Shown here in pieces: positions 7,286 to 15,899 of a stretch of DNA of 27,512 nt. The first letter of the stretch is position 1, and each line of letters starts with the position of its first letter. The stretch comes from JBAZAX01 sp964568625 (GTDB taxonomy: Bacteria > Babelota > Babeliae > Babelales > RVW-14): the NCBI GenBank assembly GCA_964568625.1, contig CAZMQG010000021.1:1-27512 (forward strand), written 5' to 3'. Both the position numbers and the translations under genes were made by a program. The notes under the pieces are model-generated. The model was not told the origin of the DNA and did not search any database. It saw only the letters and a list, made by a program, of their open reading frames with translations.

Positions 7286-7968
7286 TGTGTCCTCTTATCA
7301 GAAACTATTTTTCCATCAACTAATTCAACGATGCGTTTTGTTCGAGCGGCAATTGATGGTTCGTGTGTCACAATAATTATAGTGACGTTATTTTTTTCAT
7401 TAAAATCTTTAAATATTTGTAGAATTGTTTCACCCGTTGCCCTGTCAAGATTTCCGGTTGGCTCATCTGCCATTATCATGGCAGGCTCATTAACAAGTGC
7501 ACGAGCAATCGCAACTCTTTGCTGTTGCCCACCTGAAAGTTGGTACGGAAAATGATCCATTCGATGTTCAAGTTCGACAAGTTCAAGCAGTTTTTTAGCT
7601 TTTTCTTTTGCTGTTGCTTCGTTTTCACCAGCATACAAGCAGGGAAGAGCAACGTTATCCAAAGCGGTCAGGTCAGGTAGCAAAAAGAATTTTTGGAAAA
7701 CGAATCCTATTTTTTGATTTCTAATTTTTGCTAATTCATCCCTCGATGCTCTTGATGCGTCGATTCCATCAAGTACGTAGGATCCTGATGTTGGAATATC
7801 TAAGCATCCGAGGATGTGCATGAATGTCGATTTTCCTGAACCGGAAAAACCAGTAATTGAAACGAATTCGCCCTTTTCGACGGAGAGAGAAACTCCTTTA
7901 AGCGCCGTGATTTCCGTTTCGCCCATCTTAAAAGTTTTTATAATATTTTTGGCTTCAATTATGCTCAT
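7282..7968 (-). CDS. ABC transporter ATPase (LolD/MacB family)
   Basis: This is a 228-residue nucleotide-binding subunit. Walker A is GFSGSGKST at 40-48, the signature is LSGGQQQRVAIARAL, and Walker B is AMIMADEPTGNLD. The DEPTGNLD ending and FVFQKFFLLPDLTALDNV are typical of the MacB/LolD/FtsE subgroup. The gene overlaps the permease start by four bases and begins 11 bases after the adaptor stop, so the three are translationally linked. It is the only MacB-type ATPase gene in this window. A second MacA/MacB-like pair at 11884-14324 and the LolC/E-like permease at 16689 have none beside them, so this subunit might serve more than one permease. Confidence 0.93.
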   Translation of the reverse strand: MSIIEAKNIIKTFKMGETEITALKGVSLSVEKGEFVSITGFSGSGKSTFMHILGCLDIPTSGSYVLDGIDASRASRDELAKIRNQKIGFVFQKFFLLPDLTALDNVALPCLYAGENEATAKEKAKKLLELVELEHRMDHFPYQLSGGQQQRVAIARALVNEPAMIMADEPTGNLDRATGETILQIFKDFNEKNNVTIIIVTHEPSIAARTKRIVELVDGKIVSDKRTQ

Positions 7969-7979
7969 GGTTTTATCAC

Positions 7980-9185
7980 TTATTTTTTACCAATTCCACC
8001 GGCTTGAGGGAATAATTTACCTAGCGGATTATCTCTTGGTGCAGCTTCCACTTCAACTACTACGTTAGAATTATCCTCAAGTCCTTTTTTAATTTCTATA
8101 AATTTCCCATCATTGTTGCCAAGTTTTACTTCTATTTGTTTTAATGTTTTGTTATCAAGAATCCAAATATAGTCTTTTGTGATTTTTTTAGATTTTTGGC
8201 CTGCCAACTTTTCTTCCGCTGAAACTTTTTCAAGTTTATATTTTAATTTGTTTGCTACGTATTCTACATTTATTGGATTGATTCGCAGTGCTTTATTTGA
8301 AACGACTAACGCATTTGTGTTTTCGGCAACTTTAATTTCAACGTTTGCTGTCATGCCGGGGCGTAATCTTAGTTTTGGATTTTTAACATCAAGTACGGTT
8401 GCATAAGTTACTACATTATCAACTATTTTTGCTTGGTATTGAATTCTTTTTACCTTGCCTTCAAAATGTTTTTTAGGAAATGAGTCAACTGTGAATATTG
8501 CTTCCTGTCCTTCTTTTACCAATCCTATATCTGCTTCATCAACATCAAGCCAAGCTTCCATTTCGTGTAGGTCTTTTGCAATTTCAAAAAGAACTGTAGC
8601 TTGCAATACTGCCGTGACCATTTGTCCTAAGTCTATGCGTTTGGCGATAACAATTCCATCAGCAGGAGACTTAATAAAAAGATTATTATACGTTTGCATG
8701 GATAAGTCTAAAGCGGCCTTTGTTTGATCCACTTTAGTTTTTGACATATCAAGATCACGTGTTAACTGATCATAATTATTTTGAGAAATTTGCCCTGATT
8801 TATAAAGGGCTGTTTGGCGTTTATAAAACTTTTCGAGATAAGTGTAATTTGCTTTTGCTTCTGCCAAAACAGCGGTCAATCTTCTTGTTTCTGTATCACC
8901 AACTCCATCGTCAAGGATTGCTAACACTTGATCCTTTTTGACAACATCGTTGTCTTCGACTTTTATGTCTATAACTTTTCCGGCTACTAAGCTTCCGACC
9001 GAAATCTGTTCCTTTGCTTTTAAATTACCTGATGCGGTAATCATTTGTACAAGATGCTTACGTGTAGGTTTCTCTGTCATAATTGGTTCAATTACTGCTG
9101 CTTTACGTTTTTTACCAAAAACATAAAATGCTCCAACTGGAAGCAAAATTAATGAGACTAAAAGCAAAAGCTTTTTCATGTTCAT
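7980..9185 (-). CDS. MacA/HlyD-type periplasmic adaptor (copy 1)
   Basis: This 401-residue membrane-fusion protein has one N-terminal membrane anchor (KLLLLVSLILLPVGAFYVFG). A lipoyl/barrel-sandwich half follows (about 48-95), then an alpha-helical hairpin (about 95-165). The second lipoyl half contains IKSPADGIVIAKRIDLGQMV, and beta-barrel and membrane-proximal domains complete the protein. Adaptors of this family bridge the inner-membrane MacB pump and the outer-membrane channel. The start ATG is preceded by AGAGG. It is the first gene of the unit adaptor, ATPase, permease and possibly the downstream secreted ankyrin and RING-H2 genes, since no gap exceeds 55 bases. Confidence 0.9.
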   Translation of the reverse strand: MNMKKLLLLVSLILLPVGAFYVFGKKRKAAVIEPIMTEKPTRKHLVQMITASGNLKAKEQISVGSLVAGKVIDIKVEDNDVVKKDQVLAILDDGVGDTETRRLTAVLAEAKANYTYLEKFYKRQTALYKSGQISQNNYDQLTRDLDMSKTKVDQTKAALDLSMQTYNNLFIKSPADGIVIAKRIDLGQMVTAVLQATVLFEIAKDLHEMEAWLDVDEADIGLVKEGQEAIFTVDSFPKKHFEGKVKRIQYQAKIVDNVVTYATVLDVKNPKLRLRPGMTANVEIKVAENTNALVVSNKALRINPINVEYVANKLKYKLEKVSAEEKLAGQKSKKITKDYIWILDNKTLKQIEVKLGNNDGKFIEIKKGLEDNSNVVVEVEAAPRDNPLGKLFPQAGGIGKK

Positions 9186-9393
9186 ATTTTGTACCTCTAA
9201 AGATTAAAGCTGTTAATAATTCGTTTGAGTTGTTTTACACAAAACAAATTATGTATATTTTATAAAATAGTGTAATGAAAATACTATCATTTTAAAAATT
9301 TTATTTCCATAGGCTATGAAAAGTAATATTTTTCTTAGGTTGTTAATTGGATAAGTCATCCGGTTTTTTAGAAATTTATTATCGGAGGGAGAT

Positions 9394-10149
9394 ATGCGTA
9401 CTATTGATAAAATTCTTATTTTTATTTTGGTTACTGAAAGTTGTGCTTTGTGTATGGAGTCAAAAGATAAGACACTCAAGCCATTGCCGGAGATAACTTT
9501 GGAAACCTATGCATCGCTTGCGGGTAAAATGGAGGAACTGTGGCAGTCTCAATGCGAACAAAATAGAATTTGTGACGAATTTCTTGAGGATGAGTTATTT
9601 GGAATAATGAAAAGTACTGTTCAATTTATTCATTCTGTTAATGCGTTGGCAGTTGCGCACAAAAGGGAGTCAGGAAAAGACACTGCATACTTAGGTAAAA
9701 AAATATTATCCGCAAATTTGTTTTATAACATTGGTGATATGATAGAAAAGATGCTTGCTTTATATATTTCTTTATCTGAGTTAGAAAATGAGAATCCAAT
9801 TATTGCAAAAACTTTGCAAATTAAGTCTAGTTTTTCCTTATCATTTCGTCAAAAAGTTGAAGATGTTATTAGGAAGGAACGCGCATGTTTGCCTTTTGGG
9901 GCTGCGCGTATCAAATTAATAAATAGCATGAAAAGATTACAATATTTAACGGAGGATATTACGAAGAAAATATCCTCCGTTAAAGACTCTGAACATCATC
10001 TGAAAATATTAGATTTACTAAAAGAGGTAGCCGTAATTTTTCAGAAAGACATCTCTTTACGTACTCGTGTTGTTAGATCAAAACTTAGATCAGGAGAAAA
10101 TTTCAAGTTTCATAAGAATGAGAATTTGTGCAAATCAATTAAACCATAA
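9394..10149 (+). CDS. Secreted helical protein of unknown function
   Basis: I do not recognise this 251-residue protein. It has a short signal-like N-terminus (IDKILIFILVTESCALCMES) and a strong ribosome site (GGAGGGAG). Most of the mature part looks alpha-helical and charged (for example MEELWQSQCEQNRICDEFLE and a KRLQYLTEDITKKISSVKD segment). There is no membrane span or recognised motif. The coding sequence contains a perfect 16-bp inverted repeat at 9945-9984, described separately. The gene is divergent from the MacA-like gene, with 208 bases between them. The NUDIX gene follows after 80 bases. Confidence 0.7.
   Translation: MRTIDKILIFILVTESCALCMESKDKTLKPLPEITLETYASLAGKMEELWQSQCEQNRICDEFLEDELFGIMKSTVQFIHSVNALAVAHKRESGKDTAYLGKKILSANLFYNIGDMIEKMLALYISLSELENENPIIAKTLQIKSSFSLSFRQKVEDVIRKERACLPFGAARIKLINSMKRLQYLTEDITKKISSVKDSEHHLKILDLLKEVAVIFQKDISLRTRVVRSKLRSGENFKFHKNENLCKSIKP
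9945..9984. repeat. Perfect 16-bp inverted repeat inside a coding sequence
   Basis: The left arm at 9945-9960 (TTTAACGGAGGATATT) is the exact reverse complement of 9969-9984, separated by 8 bases. It lies within the secreted protein gene at 9394-10149 and encodes residues around LTEDITKKISSVK. The RNA would form a 16-bp hairpin that buries a Shine-Dalgarno-like GGAGG. There is no T run after it, so it is not a classical terminator. Confidence 0.85.
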
Positions 10150-10229
10150 TAGCTTATTTAAGTTTTTCTTGATAAAGTCAGCAAATCGATCAATTTTTCA
10201 GTGAAAATTAACGCAAGATAGGGAATGCT

Positions 10230-10682
10230 ATGAAGAATTACAGAATTTCAGCTGCAGGTATAGTTTTGCATGATAATAGAATTTTACTTGTTAGATATAA
10301 TATTCCAGATGGAAGTAGCATTCTTGTCGGGCCGGGAGGTGGCGTAGAAATTGAAGAGGATATGCAACAGGCGTTAGTCCGTGAGGTTTTAGAGGAAACA
10401 GGGCTCGAGGTAAAACCTGGTAAGATGCTTTTTGTTGAAGACCTGCTTTCACAAAAATATCGAATGATAAAAATATGGTTTCTTTGTAGTGTTGTTGGGG
10501 GCCAGTTGTCAAAAACACAAGAAGCTTCTATTGAGGGAATTGTTGATGTAAATTGGTACAGCAAAGATCAACTTAAGAATGAAGTAGTTTATCCTTCAGT
10601 TATTCTGAATTCTGACTGGGCTGCTTTTAATGAAAAGAGCTGGGAAACGAAATACTTGGCTTTAACGCGGGCCAATTTTTAA
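10230..10682 (+). CDS. NUDIX hydrolase
   Basis: This 150-residue NUDIX-fold pyrophosphohydrolase has the complete Nudix box (G-x5-E-x7-REUxEExGU) at residues 37-59: Gly37, Glu43, Arg51-Glu52, and EETGL at 55-59. The metal-binding glutamates Glu52, Glu55 and Glu56 are present. The N-terminal strand ISAAGIVLHDNRILLVRY is typical of the fold. The family hydrolyses nucleoside diphosphates linked to another moiety (X), such as oxidised dNTPs or nucleotide sugars. Substrate cannot be read from the sequence. The protein has no signal peptide. The secreted protein at 10713 begins 30 bases downstream and may be co-transcribed. Confidence 0.92.
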   Translation: MKNYRISAAGIVLHDNRILLVRYNIPDGSSILVGPGGGVEIEEDMQQALVREVLEETGLEVKPGKMLFVEDLLSQKYRMIKIWFLCSVVGGQLSKTQEASIEGIVDVNWYSKDQLKNEVVYPSVILNSDWAAFNEKSWETKYLALTRANF

Positions 10683-10712
10683 TATTTAATGCAATTTTGG
10701 GGATCACAAATC

Positions 10713-11879
10713 ATGAGTTATATTTCAAAATATTTTTTATTGAGTATTACATTGGCTTTATTTGTTAAAACATCAATAAAGAATATTTCTGCAATGAAGA
10801 GATCTGGTGAAGAGCATCCTTTTGCAATCAGAGCTAAGTGCCAACGAAATCAGGCATCATCAGAACTAATAGATATATTTGCATCACAAAGCCAAGTTGT
10901 GAGTTATGATGATTTGCAATGTGATCAACAAAGAAGACTTAAAGAATTGCAGCAAAAAATACAGTATGTTAAAAGATTAGTAGGAGAAGAAAGCTTTGCG
11001 GACGACGTACTGATAACTTCAAATTATTTTGTTTACAACATTAAGGCATATTGTTTTTTTGATAATTTAACAATGCCTTGTAATTTTCCAAATCCATTTC
11101 CGCCTAAATTTTTGGGTAAAGAAGAAATAGATGAATTTAAAATTATGAGGGATATAAGAAATAGGGAGATTTGTGCCTTTATAAATCTAAATGACATTAA
11201 TAATGAAATACAAAAAATTATATCGATGCGTGACGAATCGTTTTGTGGAATGTATACGTTTATTAGAGATTTGTTAAGAAATAAAGACTTAGAAGAACAA
11301 AAAAAAACTTGCGTAAAATTAAAAGAAGCCGGCATTGCTTGGTTGGCAACCATATATAAAATTCATCTGCACATTGATCCAAAATATTTGAATGATTTTG
11401 CTTTAAAATTTGCTGCCTTTATTCACGAAAATAGGGATTTTTTAAAGATAAAAACATTTAAAATTTTGCAAGATTGGGATAAGGCTAAACAAGGGCTGCC
11501 TTTTGTAGTTGTATACTTGCCTACAGGTTATTATCCAAATAAATCAGATAGATATATTTTTTTAGATACATATATTACTTGGATTCAGCGTTTTTTTGAT
11601 GAATGGTTACCGGAATTAGCATTAAAATATCCTGAAGTTAAAAAAATTGAGGATCTAGCGGCACACGTAATCAATCGATTGCGGGAAAAAGATGAAATTT
11701 ATCCACGTTATAGTTATAAGATTAATGAAGTAATTTTTCTTGCAGGTGGAGATGGTGATTCTAAGGGAAAATGGCATGATGATTATTTTTTTGCAAAAGA
11801 TTGCAGTGACAGAATAGTTTACACAGATGATTTTTGTTTTGTGAAAGGTTTTGATTATAGTATTACTGATGTGAGGTAA
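10713..11879 (+). CDS. Secreted protein, paralogue of the gene at 23596-24555
   Basis: A start at 10713 (388 residues) is preferred to the in-frame ATG at 10689. It follows GGGGA at a usable distance and begins directly with a signal peptide (MSYISKYFLLSITLALFV). The C-terminal half matches the protein at 23596-24555 in order: YKIHLHIDPKY with FKIHLQVKPEY, VVVYLP with IVVYIP, YKINEVIFLAGGDG with YKINDLIYIAGGEG, and YTDDFCFVKGFDY with YTSDFKFIRGFEY. The two clearly belong to one family. The order basic strand, VVVYLP, then a C-terminal YTDDF-like strand loosely recalls HopA1-type effector domains. That is weak and untested. The gene ends 4 bases from the convergent permease stop. Confidence 0.75.
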   Translation: MSYISKYFLLSITLALFVKTSIKNISAMKRSGEEHPFAIRAKCQRNQASSELIDIFASQSQVVSYDDLQCDQQRRLKELQQKIQYVKRLVGEESFADDVLITSNYFVYNIKAYCFFDNLTMPCNFPNPFPPKFLGKEEIDEFKIMRDIRNREICAFINLNDINNEIQKIISMRDESFCGMYTFIRDLLRNKDLEEQKKTCVKLKEAGIAWLATIYKIHLHIDPKYLNDFALKFAAFIHENRDFLKIKTFKILQDWDKAKQGLPFVVVYLPTGYYPNKSDRYIFLDTYITWIQRFFDEWLPELALKYPEVKKIEDLAAHVINRLREKDEIYPRYSYKINEVIFLAGGDGDSKGKWHDDYFFAKDCSDRIVYTDDFCFVKGFDYSITDVR

Positions 11880-11889
11880 ATATTTACCT
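11874..11889. repeat. 16-bp palindrome spanning two convergent stop codons
   Basis: AGGTAAATATTTACCT is a perfect palindrome. Each half contains AGG TAA, the last sense codon plus stop of the plus-strand gene (stop 11877-11879) and of the minus-strand permease (stop 11884-11886). It is short and AT-rich in the middle, so it may form only a weak hairpin. A terminator role is not clear because no T run follows. Confidence 0.5.
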
Positions 11890-13101
11890 TTCGATTAGTG
11901 CATCAATAGGATTTAATTTTGAGGCTTTATAAGCCGGATAAAATCCGAAAATTAAAGCTACCAAAATAATAGTTCCTGCTGCCGTTAATATTGATGATGG
12001 GGTTACAATTACATACCACCCTGTGAATTTGCTTGCTATTATTGGAATTATGACTCCAAGAATTAGTCCAATGACTCCGCCAATGGAGCAAAGTGCCAAA
12101 GCTTCAAGCAAAAATTGCATGCGAATTGTTTTTTCGTTTGCTCCTACAGCCATGCGAATTCCGATCTCTTGCGTGCGTTCTCCAACGGAAACAAGCATAA
12201 TATTCATAACTCCAATTCCACCAATTAAAAGTGCAATTAATGCTACGATAAGTAAAAAAAGTGAAAAAGTGGATGATGCCTTATTTGCAGCTTGTAGCAT
12301 TCCTTGTTGATCAAAAATTGTAAAATCAGTTGTATCATTTTCTTCGAGCTTATGTTGCATTTTCATTATTTTGGTTATATGGCGGACTGTTTCCGGAATA
12401 AAATCTGCACGTTTTGTTGAAATAAATATACCATTTACAGTTTCATCAAATGACAGTTTCAAGTATTTCTTAACTGTTGTATATGGCATGAAGCATTCTT
12501 TGTTTCGGTCGTTAAATGATCCTTGATTTTCTATTTTATCAAGAACTCCAATAACCTTAAATACCGTTTTTTCGATTTCTACCATTTGACCAATTGGATT
12601 GACTTTTTTAAATAAGAAATTAGCTGTATCTTTACAAAGCACAACTACCTTTGAAGCTTTTTGTACGTGATGCTTTTGGATAAAAGTTCCTGAATGTATT
12701 TTGCAATTGCTGATTTGCATTCCACTTTCATTGCAGCCGTTTATATGTGTATCAAAATCACTAGAATTTTGACTTCTAATTTTTGCGCCGTGATATACCA
12801 TCGGAGAAGCATTTTGAATTGTTGGACAAAGTTTTTTTAAAATATCCGCGTGAATTGCATAAATTTTTTTTACATCTTTTCCGCGTTTGCTTTCCGGTGG
12901 CCAGCCTGGACTAATATAAATAAAATTAGTTCCTGAAGCTAAAATAGATTGTTTAATTTTTTTTTCAGCTCCCTTGCCAATTGCGATTAATGCAACGATT
13001 GAGCCTATGCCGATTATTATTCCTAATGCCGTCAATAATGATCTGCCTTTGTGGTGAAGTAAAGATTTAGTTGCAGTTTTTATTAATAAAATTGTATTCA
13101 T
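11884..13101 (-). CDS. MacB-type ABC transporter permease (copy 2, no adjacent ATPase)
   Basis: This is a second MacB-like permease, 405 residues if begun at ATG 13099-13101. An upstream in-frame ATG at 13143 would overlap the adaptor gene by 22 bases and add 14 residues. The internal start is chosen because it gives MNTILLIKTATKSLLHH, aligning with MNTLLIVQTAFRTLRHH of copy 1, and a near-equal length. The first helix is followed by a MacB_PCD-type domain. The FtsX part carries GERTQEIGIRMAVGA and three helices. Unlike copy 1 there is no ATPase gene beside it; upstream come the adaptor and pgk. It may borrow the ATPase at 7282-7968 or one encoded elsewhere. Ribosome signals before the internal start are weak, suggesting reinitiation after the adaptor stop 20 bases earlier. 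Confidence 0.85.
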   Translation of the reverse strand: MNTILLIKTATKSLLHHKGRSLLTALGIIIGIGSIVALIAIGKGAEKKIKQSILASGTNFIYISPGWPPESKRGKDVKKIYAIHADILKKLCPTIQNASPMVYHGAKIRSQNSSDFDTHINGCNESGMQISNCKIHSGTFIQKHHVQKASKVVVLCKDTANFLFKKVNPIGQMVEIEKTVFKVIGVLDKIENQGSFNDRNKECFMPYTTVKKYLKLSFDETVNGIFISTKRADFIPETVRHITKIMKMQHKLEENDTTDFTIFDQQGMLQAANKASSTFSLFLLIVALIALLIGGIGVMNIMLVSVGERTQEIGIRMAVGANEKTIRMQFLLEALALCSIGGVIGLILGVIIPIIASKFTGWYVIVTPSSILTAAGTIILVALIFGFYPAYKASKLNPIDALIER

Positions 13102-13121
13102 TAGTTTTACTTTAAATACTG

Positions 13122-14324
13122 TTATAAAGCTCCCTGGAACCATTTTCCATACTCTTTATCCATTATATTTGGCTCTTGAATATCAACTAATACTTGCTCA
13201 TTTTCTCTTAATCCATAAATGATTTGCCAGTTTGTTTCATCATTAAGTCCGACTATAATTAATTTTTGAATAAATGTGTTATTTTCAACAGTCCAAACAG
13301 TTCTGACTCCCTTGTCTAGATTGTTTTTTTTGAATTCTTTTTTGGTTTTTTCATCTAAAGGTTTGAATTGATATTTAAGTTTCTGGGCTATTTTATCAAG
13401 AATTTCTGAATTAATTTGAAAAGCAAGTCCATTTATACAGAGAATGTTTTTTGCTTTTGCTATCTTTATCAACCCATTCAATCGCATGCCCGGCCTTAAG
13501 ATTCTCGTTTTGTTATTTAATATTGCTGTGGCTTTATAAAATGTACCACAATTATTTACACCGCTTTTTGGTATAAAACTTATGTTATTGATTTTACTTT
13601 TAATTAAAAGTTCTGGATAACTGTTAATTTTGATTGTTGTATGCTGACCAGCCTTTACCTGTCCGACTTCGCTTTCGTCAATATCAAAAATTGCTTTCAT
13701 TTCGGAAATATCTTGGGCAAGTTCGAATAATATATTTTGAAAATCGTTTAATACTGCCATTCCTTTTGATACACCCACGTTTGTTATAATTCCATCAGCC
13801 GGTGCAATTATTTTTGAATTTTTTACTTCGAGTTCAAATTTTTCTAAAGTGGATTTTTGATAATTTAGGTCTGCCAATGCCTTTAGGTAATCGGATTCCA
13901 CTCGTTGGAATGCATTTTTTGCAAGTTGCCCTGATTTATAAAGTTGCTTTTGTCGATCATAATACTCTTTTTGATAATCATATTCTTGTTTTGCTTTTTC
14001 AACATTGTGCTTTGTTGCACGTATATCTGTGTCACCTTTTACCAGTTCGATTTCCGCAAGTAGTTGCCCCTTTTTTACTGTTACATTTTCTTTGACAAGT
14101 ACATCTTTAACAATTCCGGCAACCTGACTTCCTATCTTATAAAATTCTTTTAGTTCGAGGATTCCCGCTGCATTAATTGACTGCGTTATAGATTTTTTTT
14201 GTGGATTTTCTGTTTTGTATAGATTAAGAGATTGTTGTTGAAATAGTTTTTTATAAATTTGGTTTAATCCGAAACCCATTGTTATTAGTACTATAGTATA
14301 AATTATAATTTTTATTTTTTTCAT
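13122..14324 (-). CDS. MacA/HlyD-type periplasmic adaptor (copy 2)
   Basis: This 400-residue membrane-fusion protein is paralogous to the one at 7980-9185. It has an N-terminal anchor (IIIYTIVLITMGFGL), a lipoyl half with AAGILELKEFYKIGSQVAGIV, and an alpha hairpin with YDRQKQLYKSGQLAKNAF. Copy 1 has YKRQTALYKSGQISQNNY at the same place. The second lipoyl half holds IIAPADGIITNVG. The ATG is 18 bases after the pgk stop with only a weak ribosome site, so translation may be coupled to pgk. The conserved KSGQ hairpin and domain order leave little doubt about the family. Substrate and outer-membrane partner are unknown. Confidence 0.88.
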   Translation of the reverse strand: MKKIKIIIYTIVLITMGFGLNQIYKKLFQQQSLNLYKTENPQKKSITQSINAAGILELKEFYKIGSQVAGIVKDVLVKENVTVKKGQLLAEIELVKGDTDIRATKHNVEKAKQEYDYQKEYYDRQKQLYKSGQLAKNAFQRVESDYLKALADLNYQKSTLEKFELEVKNSKIIAPADGIITNVGVSKGMAVLNDFQNILFELAQDISEMKAIFDIDESEVGQVKAGQHTTIKINSYPELLIKSKINNISFIPKSGVNNCGTFYKATAILNNKTRILRPGMRLNGLIKIAKAKNILCINGLAFQINSEILDKIAQKLKYQFKPLDEKTKKEFKKNNLDKGVRTVWTVENNTFIQKLIIVGLNDETNWQIIYGLRENEQVLVDIQEPNIMDKEYGKWFQGAL

Positions 14325-14342
14325 AAAGCATCAATCATAGTT

Positions 14343-15554
14343 TTAATCAAGCATTGCTTGTAAGCCGGGCATTTCTTGTTCAGGTCTTTTACATCCCAAG
14401 TATTTCAATGTTGCTCCGCCTCCGGTTGATAAAAAATCCATTTTATTTTGAAGTCCGAAAAGGCATGTAGCTGCAGTTGCATCTCCGCCGCCAACAATTG
14501 CTAATGCGTCAGCATCTGCAATTGCTTGTAAAATTTTTTGTGTTCCCGCTTCTCCTTCTTTTGTATCATAAATGCCCATGGTGCCATTTGTAAATATTAC
14601 ATTAGCTTTTTTTATTTCTTGCGAAAAAAGGCTAATTGTTTTTGAACCAATATCTATGCATTTGGCTGATGTTGGTATTTTTTCAATATCAACAATATTA
14701 ACTCCAGAGTTGTTAACTCCAGAGTCTTTTATAACTTGATCAACAGGCAAAATGATTTCAACACCGTTTTCTTGAGCATTAAGCAGAATTTTTTTTGCCA
14801 TTCCAAGTGTTTGTTCATCAAGTTCAATATTGCCAACGCTAAACCCCTTGGCTTTTAAAAATGCCAGAGCTATGCCGCCGCCAATAATTAAGGCTCGTGC
14901 TTTTTGCTTATCAGTGTTTGTCATTAAGTTTTCGAGCATTGAGATTTTGTCTTTAATTTTTATTCCGCCAAGCACAATTACAAAATTATTTGATTTGTTT
15001 AATCTAATTTGATCAAGATTTTTTAGCTCTTTTTCAATCAAAAGTCCGAAACTACGTTTTGTAGGTGCGAATTGTTTTGCAAGCAACGTTGTTGATGTGT
15101 CGTTTCGATGAATGTTTCCAAATGCATCATTTACGTACAGATCTGCTGTGTCCGCCAAAAGCTTTGCAAATTTCAGGTTTATTTCCCTTTCTCCTACAAA
15201 ATATCGTAAATTTTCAAGTAAGAGAATTGAGCCGTTATTTTGGTGACTCTTTTTTTCAGCCATAATAAGATCAGCTTCATAGTCAATATTGTATCCGCGG
15301 TTTTTAAACCAGGGAATTAATATCTGCGTTGAAAGTTCTAGCAAATCGGATTTATTTCCGGGTTCTGGCCTTCCTATATGAGTGGCCAAAATTATTTTTC
15401 CTTCATTTTTTAAAATAAAATCAATAGTAGGTAAAATGGCCTCTAATTTAAAATCTTGCAAAATTTGCTTGTTTTTTAGAGGAATATTCAAATCTGCCCT
15501 TAAAAATATCCGTTTTTTGTTTAAATTTAATGTTTTTAGCCATTTGAAACTCAT
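14343..15554 (-). CDS. pgk: Phosphoglycerate kinase
   Basis: This glycolytic enzyme transfers phosphate between 1,3-bisphosphoglycerate and ADP. Length (403 residues) and motifs are normal: RADLNIPL near the N-terminus (usual form RVDFNVPL), ATHIGRPEP, LLENLRYF, NDAFGNIHRNDTST, VLGGIKIKDKISML and the nucleotide-binding IVGGGDATAATCLFG. The C-terminal FLSTGGGATLKYLG is also present. The usual VLGGAKVSDKI is replaced by GGIKIKDKI, keeping the lysine. The start ATG is preceded by AAGG at seven bases. It heads a minus-strand run with the second MacA/MacB-like pair. That is an odd partner for a housekeeping glycolysis gene, which usually sits beside gap or tpi. Confidence 0.95.
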   Translation of the reverse strand: MSFKWLKTLNLNKKRIFLRADLNIPLKNKQILQDFKLEAILPTIDFILKNEGKIILATHIGRPEPGNKSDLLELSTQILIPWFKNRGYNIDYEADLIMAEKKSHQNNGSILLLENLRYFVGEREINLKFAKLLADTADLYVNDAFGNIHRNDTSTTLLAKQFAPTKRSFGLLIEKELKNLDQIRLNKSNNFVIVLGGIKIKDKISMLENLMTNTDKQKARALIIGGGIALAFLKAKGFSVGNIELDEQTLGMAKKILLNAQENGVEIILPVDQVIKDSGVNNSGVNIVDIEKIPTSAKCIDIGSKTISLFSQEIKKANVIFTNGTMGIYDTKEGEAGTQKILQAIADADALAIVGGGDATAATCLFGLQNKMDFLSTGGGATLKYLGCKRPEQEMPGLQAMLD

Positions 15555-15899
15555 TTTTTTGCCTTTTTTGAAATTTTAGTTAATTTAAATTTATAATTTT
15601 GGTTAATTTGAATTTACATTAACTAAGTTAAATTATTTAAATTAAATAAAATTAGCAAGGTTGTTTTTGGCTAGTCTATATTTTTTATTAAAATTACAAT
15701 TTATTGTGTATTAAAAGTGCGTTTTTATATAAAAATGCCTTATTTTAGATGTAATTTATAATTGAAATAGATTTTTGGCTAATGCCGTTGACAAAGCTAT
15801 CTTTATGGGATAGGTTGATAATAACTAATTGAAATGTTGTAGAAGTAGTTTATGGGAATTGGAGGTTTTTTATAAAACCTTTCTTTAGGAGGATTTATT
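15555..15899. other. AT-rich intergenic region between divergent pgk and a small secreted gene
   Basis: No coding sequence is seen in these 345 bases. Near pgk there are two direct copies of a 17-bp AT-only-like word at 15579-15595 (GTTAATTTAAATTTATA) and 15602-15618, differing at two positions and spaced 23 bases apart. An imperfect inverted AT-rich stretch follows to about 15650. This could be a curved-DNA or operator site upstream of pgk, but low complexity makes chance likely. The rightmost part holds the promoter and ribosome site of the gene at 15900. Confidence 0.5.
15788..15816 (+). promoter_or_regulatory. Candidate promoter of the small secreted protein gene
   Basis: A perfect -35 box TTGACA (15788-15793) is followed after 17 bases by TAGGTT (15811-15816), which keeps the three most conserved -10 positions (T1, A2, T6). 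It is about 85 bases before the ATG at 15900, implying a leader of some 75 bases. It is one of the few consensus -35 boxes I noticed in the window. Confidence 0.45.

Noticed and set aside
10238..10564. 108-residue minus-strand open frame opposite the NUDIX gene
   Set aside because: The plus-strand frame has a complete Nudix box; the antisense frame has no recognisable pattern or ribosome site.
13102..13143. Earlier ATG for the second MacB-like permease
   Set aside because: It overlaps the adaptor gene by 22 bases. Alignment with the first copy supports the start at 13101.
15579..15650. Direct and inverted AT-rich words before pgk as an operator
   Set aside because: Low complexity in very AT-rich DNA makes such matches common, so it is kept only as a remark in the intergenic entry.
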